Shown: one piece after another, positions 7,944 through 16,913 of the stretch
Numbering within the stretch: the stretch's first letter is position 1
Layout: the number at the start of each line of letters is the position of its first letter
From: Aureococcus anophagefferens
Lineage: Eukaryota; Sar; Pelagophyceae; Pelagomonadales; Pelagomonadaceae
NCBI RefSeq assembly: GCF_000186865.1
Contig: NW_008705576.1
Span: forward strand, 265,857 to 329,856
Direction of reading: 5' to 3'
DNA: 64,000 nucleotides
Made by a program: the position numbers and the translations under genes
Notes under the pieces: model-generated
Databases searched by the model: none
What the model was told of the DNA's origin: nothing
The model's input: only the letters and a program-made list of their open reading frames with translations

Positions 7944-9341
7944 ATGGCTCGACTCGTGCTCTGGCTCGCGCCGCTCGCGTGCGCCTACGAAGTGACGGTC
8001 GTGAACAGAAGTCTCGCCGGCGGCCCGCTGCTCTCCTTCGCGGAAAACACCTCGTGGGCACCCTACATCCTGAACCCATCGTGGCTGCCCCTCGCGGACA
8101 GCCCCGGCGGCGGCCTCTTCTTCCGCGTCATCACGGCGCCGAACACTTCCAGCTACAACGCCGTCGGTTTCATTCCCGCGTCCGACGGGGCGGGCCTGGC
8201 GTACCCGCGCGCGACCGTCGACCACCTGCTCGACGACGCCGGGTCGGTCAACGCGGGCGCGGACCCGCGCGCGGGCTGGAGCGACGACGAGTCCTTCTTC
8301 ACGTACCAGCTCGCCACGGACAGCTACCCCGGCCGCCACACGTTCCTGAGCCGCACCACCACGCCCGACGACGCCGGCAGCTGGCGGCGCGTCGCCGGCG
8401 GGCCCATGTTCCTCGGCCTGAAGAACGCCGACGGGTCGCCCTTCCTCGAGGCGGCGGCGCTGGCGACCTGCGACGGCGCGCAGACCTGGACGCTGGGGAC
8501 CGACGGCCGCATCGCGGGCGCCGACGGGTACTGCCTGTCGCTGAGCGGCAGCCCGGACGCGTCGCGGCCCGTCGGCCGCGTCGCCTGCGGCGCCGCGTCG
8601 GCGTGGACCTTCGACGCCGCGACGAAGCAGCTGCGCGTCCAAGGCACGAATCAGTGCCTCGACGTCGACCACGGCGTGGGGCCGAAGGTCGGCCTCTACG
8701 CGTGCCACGCGCCGGGCGACGAGGACGTCGGCCACCAGCGCTGGTCCTTCGACGGCGGCGCGCTAAAGGCGCTCTCGGCGGCGAACGGGACGAACTGCGT
8801 CGCCGTCGAGGAGACGCTGGCCAACGACTGCGGCACGGCCGTCTTCTTCCCCGACGCGTCGTCGTCGACGAAGGCCTACGCCGTCGCGACCTTCGGCGAG
8901 CTCCGCGGCGCGAACCTGTCGTTGGTGTCGTCGGACGACCTCGCGTCGTGGACCTACGAGCGGCCGTTGCTGGAGACGCGCCCGGATTCCTGGGACGACG
9001 CGACGCTGTCGGCGGGCCCGGCGCCCCAGCGGCTCTCCGACGGCAGCTGGCTGTTGCTGTACAACGTGGACCAGCTCTGGCCCGTCGACGATCCCGCGCC
9101 GCTGCCGTGGTTCGGCCGCTGCGCGCTCGGCTGGGCCATCCTCGACGGCGACGACTTCGCCGTGCTCGCGCGCGCGCCCGAGCCCCTCGTCTACGCGGCG
9201 CTGCCCTGGGAGCTCGCGGGCTTCACGGACCGGGTCGTCTACTCCGACGGCGTCAGGCCGGAGGGCGGCGACGTCTTCACGGTCTACGCCGGCGCCGGCG
9301 ACGCCGTCGTCGAGGCGTTCCGCATCGAGGTCGCGGTCTAA
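7944..9341 (+). CDS. Secreted GH43/GH32-like beta-propeller protein with an inserted ricin-B (QxW) lectin domain
   Basis: 465 aa. Residues 1-15 (M-A-R-L-V-L-W-L-A-P-L-A-C-A-Y) form a signal peptide. The flanking parts (residues about 20-160 and 300-465) have the spacing of a five-bladed glycosidase propeller. These include S-W-A-P-Y-I-L-N-P-S-W near the start, S-S-D-D-L-A-S-W-T-Y-E-R-P-L-L, G-S-W-L-L-L-Y-N-V-D and a late D-R-V-V-Y-S-D-G block. Between about 165 and 300 lies a carbohydrate-binding insert with Q-T-W-T-L, C-L-S-L, Q-C-L-D-V and H-Q-R-W-S-F, typical of ricin-B/QxW repeats. This suggests an extracellular or vacuolar glycan-active enzyme that anchors itself to sugar. The three catalytic acids could not be assigned, so it may be non-hydrolytic. 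Intron-free. Confidence 0.7.
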   Translation: MARLVLWLAPLACAYEVTVVNRSLAGGPLLSFAENTSWAPYILNPSWLPLADSPGGGLFFRVITAPNTSSYNAVGFIPASDGAGLAYPRATVDHLLDDAGSVNAGADPRAGWSDDESFFTYQLATDSYPGRHTFLSRTTTPDDAGSWRRVAGGPMFLGLKNADGSPFLEAAALATCDGAQTWTLGTDGRIAGADGYCLSLSGSPDASRPVGRVACGAASAWTFDAATKQLRVQGTNQCLDVDHGVGPKVGLYACHAPGDEDVGHQRWSFDGGALKALSAANGTNCVAVEETLANDCGTAVFFPDASSSTKAYAVATFGELRGANLSLVSSDDLASWTYERPLLETRPDSWDDATLSAGPAPQRLSDGSWLLLYNVDQLWPVDDPAPLPWFGRCALGWAILDGDDFAVLARAPEPLVYAALPWELAGFTDRVVYSDGVRPEGGDVFTVYAGAGDAVVEAFRIEVAV

Positions 9342-9357
9342 TTACCAAAAAAGTATC

Positions 9358-10916
9358 CTAGGCGGCCTTCTGCCCCTTGGTCCGCGCGATGCCGTCGCGG
9401 AGCATGGAGCGAAAGTCCGACGCGCCGGTGCCCTTGTCCGCGCGGCGCAGGTAGTCGCTCGCGACGCCGAGGTGGAAGCTCCGGAGCTTCGCGAGGGTCG
9501 CCACGCAGGCGTCGCGGTCCCGGCGCAGGACGCCGCGCCGGCAGAGGTTCGCGAGCGGGCCCGCGGCCGCGAAGCGGTCCGCGTAGTCGTCGACGAGCGC
9601 CCGATGCGCGGGCGGCATGTAGGCGAGCATGTCGCGCTGGAAGGCGCCGTGCTCCGAGTCGTCGCGGGCCACGCCCAGGGCGATGTCGAGGAGCAGGAAG
9701 ATCGTCGACTGCCCCGCGGACGGGCCCTTGGACCGGACGTGAAACACGGACCCGTCCAAAGCCTCGCACGCCAGGGGCGCGTCCCAGGACCCCGAGAGGA
9801 GGGGCCGGTAGCGGTCGTAGAACAGTGCCTTGTCCACGGACGCGTGGACCTCCTCGAAGATGGCGCAGAAGTCGCCGAGCATGGCGGCCAGCGCGCGGAG
9901 CGTCCGCTGCGCGCGCCACGCCTTTTTTTCCGCGACGTCGTTCGGCAGCCGGACGAGGCCCGGCAGCTCCCGGGCGGCGCGCGCCTGCATGCGCGTCGCC
10001 AGGAGGTGGAAGGAGGCCTCCGTGGCCGTGCCCGTCATGGACGTGACGAGGTCCACGGGCGCGACGGCGCCCGGCGCCGGCGCCGGCGCGTCCGCCGGCC
10101 GCGGGTCCTCGAAGCCGAAGACCCCCCACAGGAAGCGCGGCGTCAGGATCTGCCGCGCGCCGTAGCGCTTCTGCTTCTCCGCCGCCGCCTTCATCGCCCG
10201 GTCCCGCTCGCGGCCCGCGTCCGTGAGGAACCGGGGCCCGCGGCCGCGTCGGGCCCTTTGTAGTTCCAGAGGTCCGTGCCGCACGCCGCGATGGCGCCGT
10301 CGGGCAGGTCGAGCTCGCGGCAGACGCGCACCCAGGGCACGGCGAGCTGCTTCGGGATGACGGGCCGGCGTGCGAGGTCGTCGGCGTCGACGTCGAACGC
10401 CTTCGACTCGTCGTCGTCGACGTCGTCGACGGCGCCGCCCCAGTCCGCGTCCGCGCGGTACGCGTAGCTGTGCACCGCCAGGCCCAGGATCACGTAGGCG
10501 CGCCGCAGCGCGGCGACCTGCTTCGGGAACGGCTCGATGTCCAGGAGCTTGCCCGCGTCGACGAGGGGCACGTGCTCGGCGACGTAGCGGCGCAGCGTGC
10601 CGCTCGCGTTCAGCGTCGCGAGGCGGCCGCCGAGGCGCTCCCAGGGCGCGAACTCCTCCTCGAGCTCGACCTCGCCGGGCGACGGCACGGGCAGGAACCC
10701 GCCCGCCGGGTCGAGCTCGAAGCGCCGGCACTGGAGGCTCCACCAGCGCGCCTCGTCCGCCGCCTCGCGGGCGCTCGCGTGGACGGCGCAGGCCACGGCG
10801 CCCATGAAGCTGATGCCCACGATCGCCAGGGCGTGGAACTGGGACCCCGTGCCGTAGGCGACGGCGATGGCCACGCTGCCGCCCGCGGCGACGAGCGTCT
10901 GCGCGGCGCTGCTCAT
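9358..10916 (-). CDS. Indoleamine 2,3-dioxygenase-like heme protein, with a frame break
   Basis: From the ATG at 10916 the reading starts M-S-S-A-A-Q with a possible membrane segment at about 8-40. It then shows I-P-K-Q-L-A-V-P-W and G-T-D-L-W-N-Y. Near 10215-10240 the frame shifts by one base. The new frame carries S-M-T-G-T-A-T-E-A-S-F, F-Y-D-R-Y-R-P-L-L-S-G, S-A-G-Q-S-T, Y-M-P-P-A-H-R, L-R-S-F-H-L and finally G-T-G-A-S-D-F. The His in S-F-H-L aligns with the proximal heme ligand of IDO. IDO opens the indole ring of tryptophan, the first step of the kynurenine route to NAD. No intron with a consistent phase was found at the break, so a sequencing error is likeliest; a young pseudogene is possible. 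About 518 aa if the frame is joined. Confidence 0.78.
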
Positions 10917-11142
10917 CGTCGCCGGGTTTTTGCGTTGTGGCAAAACGCGTCTTCAAGGACGCTGGTTGAGGCGTTGGTTGAACCAAATAAAAACCGTGAC
11001 TCATCGGAGCCTCATCGGATGGAGATTGATCGACGCGTGCCCTTCTTTTCAAGGACGCTGTTGAACCAAACTAGAACGGACGCGTGCCCTTCTGGCATCA
11101 CAATCCGCCCGCGCGCGTGGCGTGGACCTAAAACAAGCCGAC

Positions 11143-12279
11143 TTACACGATCGACGCGTAGGTCGCCGCTTCGGGCGCGCGCCGTCGTCGCCGCGGCGCG
11201 ACGACGGCGACGACGAGCGCGACGACGAAAAGGCCGACGACGAGGAGGCCGCAGAGCGTCGTGTTTTTGTCGAGCCCTTCGCCGACGGCGGCGACGGGCC
11301 CGCGGAGCGCCGGCGGGAGCGCGGGCGCCGCGAGGCCGAGCCCGACGATCGTGCCGACCGCGAGGCTGACGGACGCGGACGCGGCGGTGAGGAGCAGGCC
11401 GAAGAGCAGCGCGCCCGCGCGGTCCTCGCCGTCGCCGGCCTTGGCGAAGGTCAGCAGCACCAAAAGCCCGTCGCAGGTGTCGACGAGCGCCATGCCGGAC
11501 GTGAAGAGCGCCGGCAGGAGCATCACGACCGGCGCGGGCACGTCCTTCGGGCCCACGGCCGCCAAAGCCAGCAGCCCGACCTCCGACGCCGTCTCGAAGC
11601 CCAGCCCGAACAGCACGCCGACGACGTACATCTTCCACTGGGAGTCGACGGACGCGAGCACGGGCTTGCAGCACCGCGCGAAGCAGCCCCCGTGCACGTG
11701 GCCGCCGGAGCCGTGACCGTGGGGCTCCGCCTCGCCGCGCGCCGCGGCGCGCCACTCGCGGAACTGGGGCCCGATGGACGCCAGGTTCACGACGCCCAGC
11801 GTCGACAGCATGACCGCGCTGAACGCCGCCGAGACCGTCGCGCCCGCCGTCGTCAACGCGCCGACGTTGTCGCGGACGTACGCGGAGCCGCCGGCGACGA
11901 CGCCGCAGAGCCCCACGACCATGGTGCTGTGGCCCAGGCTGAACCAGAGCCCGACGAGCGCCGCGGGCCGGCCCAGGCCCGCGAGGCGCCGCGCGACGTT
12001 GTCGATGGCCGCGATGTGGTCGCAGTCCACCCCGTGGCGGAGCCCGAAGCCCAGCGCCAGCAGGCCCGGCGACACGAGCGCCGGGTAGCGCGCGCCCAGC
12101 GACAGCAGCGCGGCGACGAGCGCGACGTTGATGGCGACGATGGCGCCCAGGGTGAGGCGCACGGCGTACAACGCGAAGGGCGACGCGATCGTCGTCTTCC
12201 GGCCCATGGTCGACAGCGGCGACGACGGGGGCGTGCCGGGCTCCGAGATCGACAGCGAGCTGGACCGCAACCGGTCCAT
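11143..12279 (-). CDS. NiCoT-family nickel/cobalt transporter
   Basis: 378 aa from the ATG at 12279; an upstream in-frame ATG at 12432 would add 51 unusual residues. Diagnostic motifs are R-H-G-V-D-C-D-H-I-A-A-I-D-N (family R-H-A-x-D-A-D-H-I), L-G-H-S-T-M-V, and L-G-F-E-T-A-S-E-V (family L-G-F-D-T-A-T-E). Eight hydrophobic spans can be counted. A His-rich loop (E-P-H-G-H-G-S-G-G-H-V-H-G-G) lies between the middle spans and probably binds metal. These secondary permeases take up Ni2+ or Co2+. In algae nickel supply serves urease, though no urease gene is in this window. Selectivity cannot be read from the sequence. Confidence 0.9.
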   Translation of the reverse strand: MDRLRSSSLSISEPGTPPSSPLSTMGRKTTIASPFALYAVRLTLGAIVAINVALVAALLSLGARYPALVSPGLLALGFGLRHGVDCDHIAAIDNVARRLAGLGRPAALVGLWFSLGHSTMVVGLCGVVAGGSAYVRDNVGALTTAGATVSAAFSAVMLSTLGVVNLASIGPQFREWRAAARGEAEPHGHGSGGHVHGGCFARCCKPVLASVDSQWKMYVVGVLFGLGFETASEVGLLALAAVGPKDVPAPVVMLLPALFTSGMALVDTCDGLLVLLTFAKAGDGEDRAGALLFGLLLTAASASVSLAVGTIVGLGLAAPALPPALRGPVAAVGEGLDKNTTLCGLLVVGLFVVALVVAVVAPRRRRRAPEAATYASIV

Positions 12280-12478
12280 GCCAAGCCCGGCGCGGGCGGG
12301 TGGTCGGTGCTTGCGCAGCGGGTGGTGTTTGGCAGCACAGCGGGTGGTGCACAGCGGTGTTGGCCTCGATGGCTGCGCAAAAACCTCGCCGACTGCAACT
12401 TGAAGTACAACTTTCCGAGGGCAAAGCGCCATTTCCCCGGGTAAGTAAAGGCCAGGGGTTAATTAAACACGCAGATCC

Positions 12479-13162
12479 TTACGAGTACATGTAGCCCCAG
12501 GACTCGTCCGCGCCGCGATGTGCGCCGCGGTCATCCTCGTGGAATCTCGTGAGTGGGGCGCGGATCGCGGGGTCGCCCGCGTCGTCGAGGCGCATCGTCG
12601 GCCGCGCGGCGATCTCGCCGTGGAGGCTCATGAGGTACCGCGCGAAGGGGTCGTCGGCGTCGACGGCCCGCAGCGACTGGACGCGGCTCCGGAGCGCGTC
12701 GTCCCAAGGCGCGTCGCGGAGCGGCCCGGAGAGCGGCGGCGTGGGCCCAAACTGCGACGGCAGCGCCTGGGACGAGAGCTGGGAGCGAGCCGTCAGGATG
12801 CCTCGCGAGGCCTGCGTCTGGCTCACCGGCGCGTTGAAGACGGCGGGCGGCGAGTCCTCCTCGTCGTCGTCGCGCGACGCCCCGGACGACCGCGGCGCGT
12901 CGGCCGGCGGCGCGGCCGCCGGCAGCGCGGCCGCGGGCGACGGTGCGCGCGGCGCGGCGGCGTCGTCCGCCGGTGCGCGCGGCGCGGCATCGTGCGTTGC
13001 GCGCGGCGCGGCGTCGTCGCGCGGCGGGGCGTCATCCACCAAAGCTTTCCTGAGCCGCTTTCGCTCGCGTTTGTTCTCGTCGCGGTTCGCGCGCCGCTGC
13101 GCGCGCTGCGCCGCCTTCAAGACCATGCACGAGCACGGCGAGGAGAAGCACTGGCACAACAT
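12479..13162 (-). CDS. Low-complexity protein with a Cys-rich N-terminus, unknown
   Basis: 227 aa. It begins M-L-C-Q-C-F-S-S-P-C-S-C, a Cys cluster that could be lipidated or bind metal. A basic segment (R-A-Q-R-R-A-N-R-D-E-N-K-R-E-R-K-R-L-R-K) follows, then a long Ala/Pro/Asp region and a C-terminal part with R-S-R-V-Q-S-L-R-A-V and S-L-H-G-E-I-A-A-R-P. No domain is recognised. Its start lies 153 bp from the divergent methylesterase gene, so both probably share a promoter region. Confidence 0.5.
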   Translation of the reverse strand: MLCQCFSSPCSCMVLKAAQRAQRRANRDENKRERKRLRKALVDDAPPRDDAAPRATHDAAPRAPADDAAAPRAPSPAAALPAAAPPADAPRSSGASRDDDEEDSPPAVFNAPVSQTQASRGILTARSQLSSQALPSQFGPTPPLSGPLRDAPWDDALRSRVQSLRAVDADDPFARYLMSLHGEIAARPTMRLDDAGDPAIRAPLTRFHEDDRGAHRGADESWGYMYS

Positions 13163-13315
13163 GGCGCGCGGCGCGCGCGCGAGATCGAGATCGATCCCGC
13201 TCGGCGGCTCTTTGAGGTCAATGTGCTGCTCAAGAAAGCGCAAATAAGGTCTCTGCGCGCGCGCCGCGTCGTCGCGCGCTGCCACCAAACTGCCAACACC
13301 GTTGCGCTGCAAGCG

Positions 13316-14521
13316 ATGGGCGACCCGTCGTCGCCGACGAAGCGCCTGTCGACGCTCTGGTGGACGAGCTCGCTGACGCAAACTTTTGAGACGCCGAGCC
13401 GCCTGTCGCAGGTGCGGCTCGTCGGCCGGCTCGCGCTGCGCCTCGCCTGGATGTCGATCCGCGGCTCGCCCATGTGGGTCTTCAACGTCTTGCGCCTCGC
13501 CGTCTTCGCCGCGGCGCTCATGCCCGCGCTGCTGCGCTGCGCCTGGTACTGGTATCGCCGCGTCGACATCAACGTCCCCTACGGCCCGGGCCTCCGCCAC
13601 CTCCTCGACGTCTACCCGGCGCAGAACGGCGCCGGCGGTGCCAAGGCGCCCGTCGTCGTCTTCGTCGCCGGCGGCGCCTGGGTCATCGGCTACAAGGCCT
13701 GGGGCGTGCCCCTCGGGCGCGCGCTGTCGCTCCACGGCTGTCTGGTCGTGGCGCCGGACTACCGCAACTGCCCGCAGTGCGGCGTCGACGGCATGGTCGA
13801 CGACGTGGACCGCGCCGTCGCCTGGTGCTTCGACAACGCGGAGCGATTCGGCGGCGACCCGCGGCGCGTCGTGCTCGTGGGCCAGTCCGCGGGCGCGCAT
13901 CTCTGCGCGCTGCTGCTCACGCGGAAGCTCGCGGCGCGGCGCGCCGCGGCGGCGAAGCGCGCGAGCGACGCGCCGGGCTTCAGCGACTCCGACGACGACG
14001 CGGCGGAGGCGTGGCGGCCGGGCGACCTGAACGGGTTCTGCGGCGTCTCGGGCCCGTACCACGTGCCCGCGACGGCCGCGCACTGGCGCGCCAAGGGCTT
14101 CGGCCAGGTCATCCTCGACTTCATCTTCGGCGACGAGGCGGGCATGACGCGCCACTCGCCGACGACGGTCGCGGCGGGCGTGTCCGGGCCCATCGACGCC
14201 GGCGACCTCTGCCGCGTCGCGCTGATCCACGGCACCGCGGACCAGAGCGCGCCGCCCGTCGCCGCGGAGCTGCTCGAGGCGCGGCTCCGGCTCCTGGGCG
14301 CGGACGTCGAGGCGACGCGGCTCTACCGGGGCTGGACCCACACGGACCCGATCCTGGAGCGGCCCTTCGCCGGCGACCAGCGGCTCCACCGGGACATCTT
14401 CGCCCTCGTCGACCGGTGGACGGGCGGCGGCCTGCCGGCCTTCGACGGCGCGCTCCCGGGCCTCCGCCGCCTATGCCCGCAGGCCCTCATCGACTTCGGC
14501 CACGCGGCCATGCCCTTCTAA
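13316..14521 (+). CDS. Isoprenylcysteine alpha-carbonyl methylesterase-like alpha/beta hydrolase
   Basis: 401 aa. A hydrophobic stretch at about 50-78 probably anchors the protein in a membrane. The hydrolase part then gives A-G-G-A-W-V-I-G-Y-K-A-W-G (oxyanion region, 118-130), D-Y-R-N (148-151), F-G-G-D-P-R-R, and the nucleophile elbow G-Q-S-A-G-A-H with Ser191. Near the end are H-G-T-A-D-Q (acid) and W-T-H-T-D-P (His). This pattern is that of plant ICME and bacterial carboxylesterase family IV relatives. ICME removes the methyl ester from prenylated CaaX proteins. The substrate here is inferred from the G-Y-K-A-W-G motif. An acidic Ser/Asp insertion sits near 220-236. Confidence 0.82.
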   Translation: MGDPSSPTKRLSTLWWTSSLTQTFETPSRLSQVRLVGRLALRLAWMSIRGSPMWVFNVLRLAVFAAALMPALLRCAWYWYRRVDINVPYGPGLRHLLDVYPAQNGAGGAKAPVVVFVAGGAWVIGYKAWGVPLGRALSLHGCLVVAPDYRNCPQCGVDGMVDDVDRAVAWCFDNAERFGGDPRRVVLVGQSAGAHLCALLLTRKLAARRAAAAKRASDAPGFSDSDDDAAEAWRPGDLNGFCGVSGPYHVPATAAHWRAKGFGQVILDFIFGDEAGMTRHSPTTVAAGVSGPIDAGDLCRVALIHGTADQSAPPVAAELLEARLRLLGADVEATRLYRGWTHTDPILERPFAGDQRLHRDIFALVDRWTGGGLPAFDGALPGLRRLCPQALIDFGHAAMPF

Positions 14522-14600
14522 AACAAAACATATTTGATTTTTAAAAAAAGATAGCACACAGTCGATTTCAAAGTAGCTTTGGAATGGCATAAAAGCGCGG

Positions 14601-16039
14601 TTACGTCGCGTCGTCGCGGTCGTCGTCGAGGTCGAGCGGGTCCCGCGGCTCCCAGGGCCGGCGGTCCTCGAAGAGGCCGCCGTCGCGCTCCGCGGCCTCG
14701 AGGTGGACCCGGACGGCGTCGTGGGCCGCCTCGATCATCTTGAGCTTGTCCGCGCGCGTGACGTCGAAGCCCAGGCCGGCCGCGCCGTACTCGTAGACCC
14801 CGAGCTCCACCAAATCCAGCCCGTCGCGGACGAGCGCGTGGCTCAGGCAGTTCGCGGACCCCTCGCCGAACGTGAGCGTCTCGAGGAGCGCGGCGAAGAA
14901 GGTGGAGAACGTCGGCAGCGCGAGCTTCCGGTCGTCGTCCTTCGACTGCAGCTCCGCGGCCGTCGGCGTCCGGATCGACAGCGCGAGCGTCGGGTGGCCC
15001 TCGAGGTCGAAGGCGTCGTAGGGCAGGTTCTTCAGCAGCCCGCCGTCCACAAAAAGCTCGCCGTCGATCTCCACGGGCGCGAAGAGCAGCGGCACCGCCG
15101 ACGACGCGCGCACGGCGCGCGCGATCGCCAGATCGGGCGTCGCGACGACGTCGAAGTACGTCACCCGCTGGTGCGTGATCGACGTCGCCGTGAGCCGGAG
15201 CGCGACGTCCGGCCGCAGCTCCCGCAGCTGGCGGAACGTGACGTGTGCGACGCCCGTCGCCTGGAAGAGCAGCGCCTCGATGTGCTCCTCGAGCCGCTGC
15301 CCCTTGAAGAGGCCGTACTCCGTCACGAGCCGCTTCCCCAGGTCGATGGGGTTGTAGGTCACGGACTTGTACTCGACCTCGTCCGAGTCCTCGTTGCGGA
15401 ACCCGTTGAGCAGCTCCGTCGTCAACGCCGACACGGTCTCCGCGAGCGACGTGTGGTTCGCGACCTGGGCAGGGAATGAGTGCGAAATTCCCAACTTTGG
15501 AGGCTCCTCTCTCGGCCGTTTTCCACTCGTTTCGGCTAATTTTTGGACGAGCGATCATCTCTCGGAGCGCTCTCGACGCGTGGATGCTTTTTCCGAAACG
15601 CGCGCGCGCGGAACGCTCATTCTGAGGCGAACCTGAAGCACTCTTTTCCTGCCCTGTTCGCGACGATGCCCTGCAGCCGCGCGGGCACCTTGAGCGTGTC
15701 CCCGTCGAGGAGCTCCTGGAAGTCGAGCTCGAGGAGGATCGTCGTCAGGTCGCCCGGGCTGATGCCCGCGGCGAGGAGCGCGGCGGCCATCGCGCCCGCG
15801 GAGCTCCCGGCGAAGCGGCGGATCCGCCCCAGCGCGCCCGCGGTCTCCAGCGCGTGCGCGGCGCCGGCGTAGGCGACGCCCTTGACGCAGCCGCCCTCGA
15901 GGAGGAGCGTGTCGTAGGGCTGGACGGCGGCCTCGCCGAACCAGCGCTTGAAGGGCGACGGCGCGGCGCCGCGGCCCGACGACGTTTGCGTGTCGGCGTC
16001 CGACGCCTCGAAGCCGCGGAACCACGCGAAGCGGTACAT
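14601..16039 (-). CDS. Patatin-like phospholipase
   Basis: Exon 1 (15665-16039) and exon 2 (14601-15464) give 412 aa, joined across introner A3. Motifs are the glycine-rich oxyanion loop G-G-C-V-K-G (49-54), the nucleophile elbow G-S-S-A-G (78-82, Ser80), S-S-A-V-P-L-L-F, and D-G-G-L-L-K-N-L-P with the catalytic Asp265. Both members of the Ser-Asp dyad are intact. The introner sits between them, so splicing is needed for activity. Unspliced, the frame stops inside the element shortly after the junction. The C-terminal tail is acidic. Patatins hydrolyse acyl esters of phospholipids and galactolipids. No clear targeting peptide. It converges with the ICME-like gene (80 bp between stops). Confidence 0.9.
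15465..15656 (-). mobile_element. Introner family A, copy A3 (192 bp, diverged)
   Basis: A perfect 8-bp duplicate, GTCGCGAA in gene direction, flanks it (15657-15664 and 15457-15464). The intron runs 15664 down to 15465 (200 nt, GT donor, AG acceptor). The body differs from other A copies in the first 45 bases (for example TTCAGGTTCGCCTC), so it is one of the older copies. Splicing gives L-Q-G-I-V-A-N-H. Confidence 0.92.
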
Positions 16040-16310
16040 CGCGACGGAGGTTTTTGTTGCCTGTCGCTCAGGCTTTGTGGCGTGTTTGTCGCAGGACCCC
16101 CGTCTAGGCGTCCGACGAAGCGAGGGGACTAGGAATACCAGCTCGAGTGAGGCCACATCGGCCGATGACTGCGGCGCCTTCACCAATCCTTACCTTGAAC
16201 CCATGTTGCCGCTCACTAAACCTCCACACCACGCCGCCGCTGCCGCCGCTCTGCGTCTGCGGTCGCCTCGGAAAAGCACACACACGCGCGCGGCTACGAG
16301 GGACACGAGG

Positions 16311-16646
16311 TTAGTAGATGTGGACGAGGGCGTAGCTCAGGGTCCAGAAGAGGACGAAGGAGAGGCCGTACTTGCCGACGCCGCCGATGACGTGGTTCGG
16401 GATGGCCTCGTTCGTGTAGGCCATGCTGTCGCCCTTCATCGCGACGAGGAGCGCGAGGGAGATGGCGACGTAGGAGGCCATGAAGCCGAGCGCGCCGCGG
16501 ACCGACGTGAGCCCGAGGATGCCCGCGCCGACGCCGGCGAAGATCGTGAGGTAGGAGCGGCACCCGTCGATGGCCGACATGTTGTGCATCATCGCCTCGC
16601 GGTTCAGCATCTTCTTGTCCTCGGTCTCGTCGTCCATCTCGTCCAT
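16311..16646 (-). CDS. EMC6: ER membrane protein complex subunit 6 (EMC6/TMEM93)
   Basis: 111 aa, close to the usual size of the family. An acidic, charged N-terminus is followed by N-M-S-A-I-D-G-C-R-S-Y-L-T-I-F-A-G-V-G-A-G-I-L-G-L-T-S. This matches the conserved EMC6 first helix with its Cys-Arg and A-G-I-L-G-L. Two further helices are visible (about 55-70 and 92-108). EMC6 is a core membrane subunit of the complex that inserts and folds multipass and tail-anchored proteins in the ER. The ATG at 16646 is the first in frame after the Arg-rich leader. The divergent gene starts at 16914, leaving a 267-bp shared upstream region. Confidence 0.88.
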   Translation of the reverse strand: MDEMDDETEDKKMLNREAMMHNMSAIDGCRSYLTIFAGVGAGILGLTSVRGALGFMASYVAISLALLVAMKGDSMAYTNEAIPNHVIGGVGKYGLSFVLFWTLSYALVHIY

Positions 16647-16913
16647 GGTGGCGGCGGAGAAAAGGGTGCGCTTGGGAAAGCGGCGCGCGGCCGGTAGCGC
16701 TCGAAGCGGCGCGGCGCGGCGGCGTGTGTCGTCTCGAGGACGCGCGAGAGCGATGCGGGAGCGATGAGGCGCGCGGCGGTCGACGGACGCCCGGTCGGCG
16801 GTGCTGCGCCGCGTCGAGGAGCCGCTCGGGCTCGGCTCGCTGATGCTTGCCAAGGTTGTGGCAATGGTGGCCTTTCGCACCGCCTCATAGCGCGTAGCAC
16901 ACACAACGCATCG

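Noticed and set aside
16764..16913. N-terminal extension of the TPR-like protein from an upstream in-frame ATG
   Set aside because: The added residues are Arg/Ala/Gly-rich and overlap the probable shared promoter with EMC6. The downstream ATG opens on clearly coding sequence.
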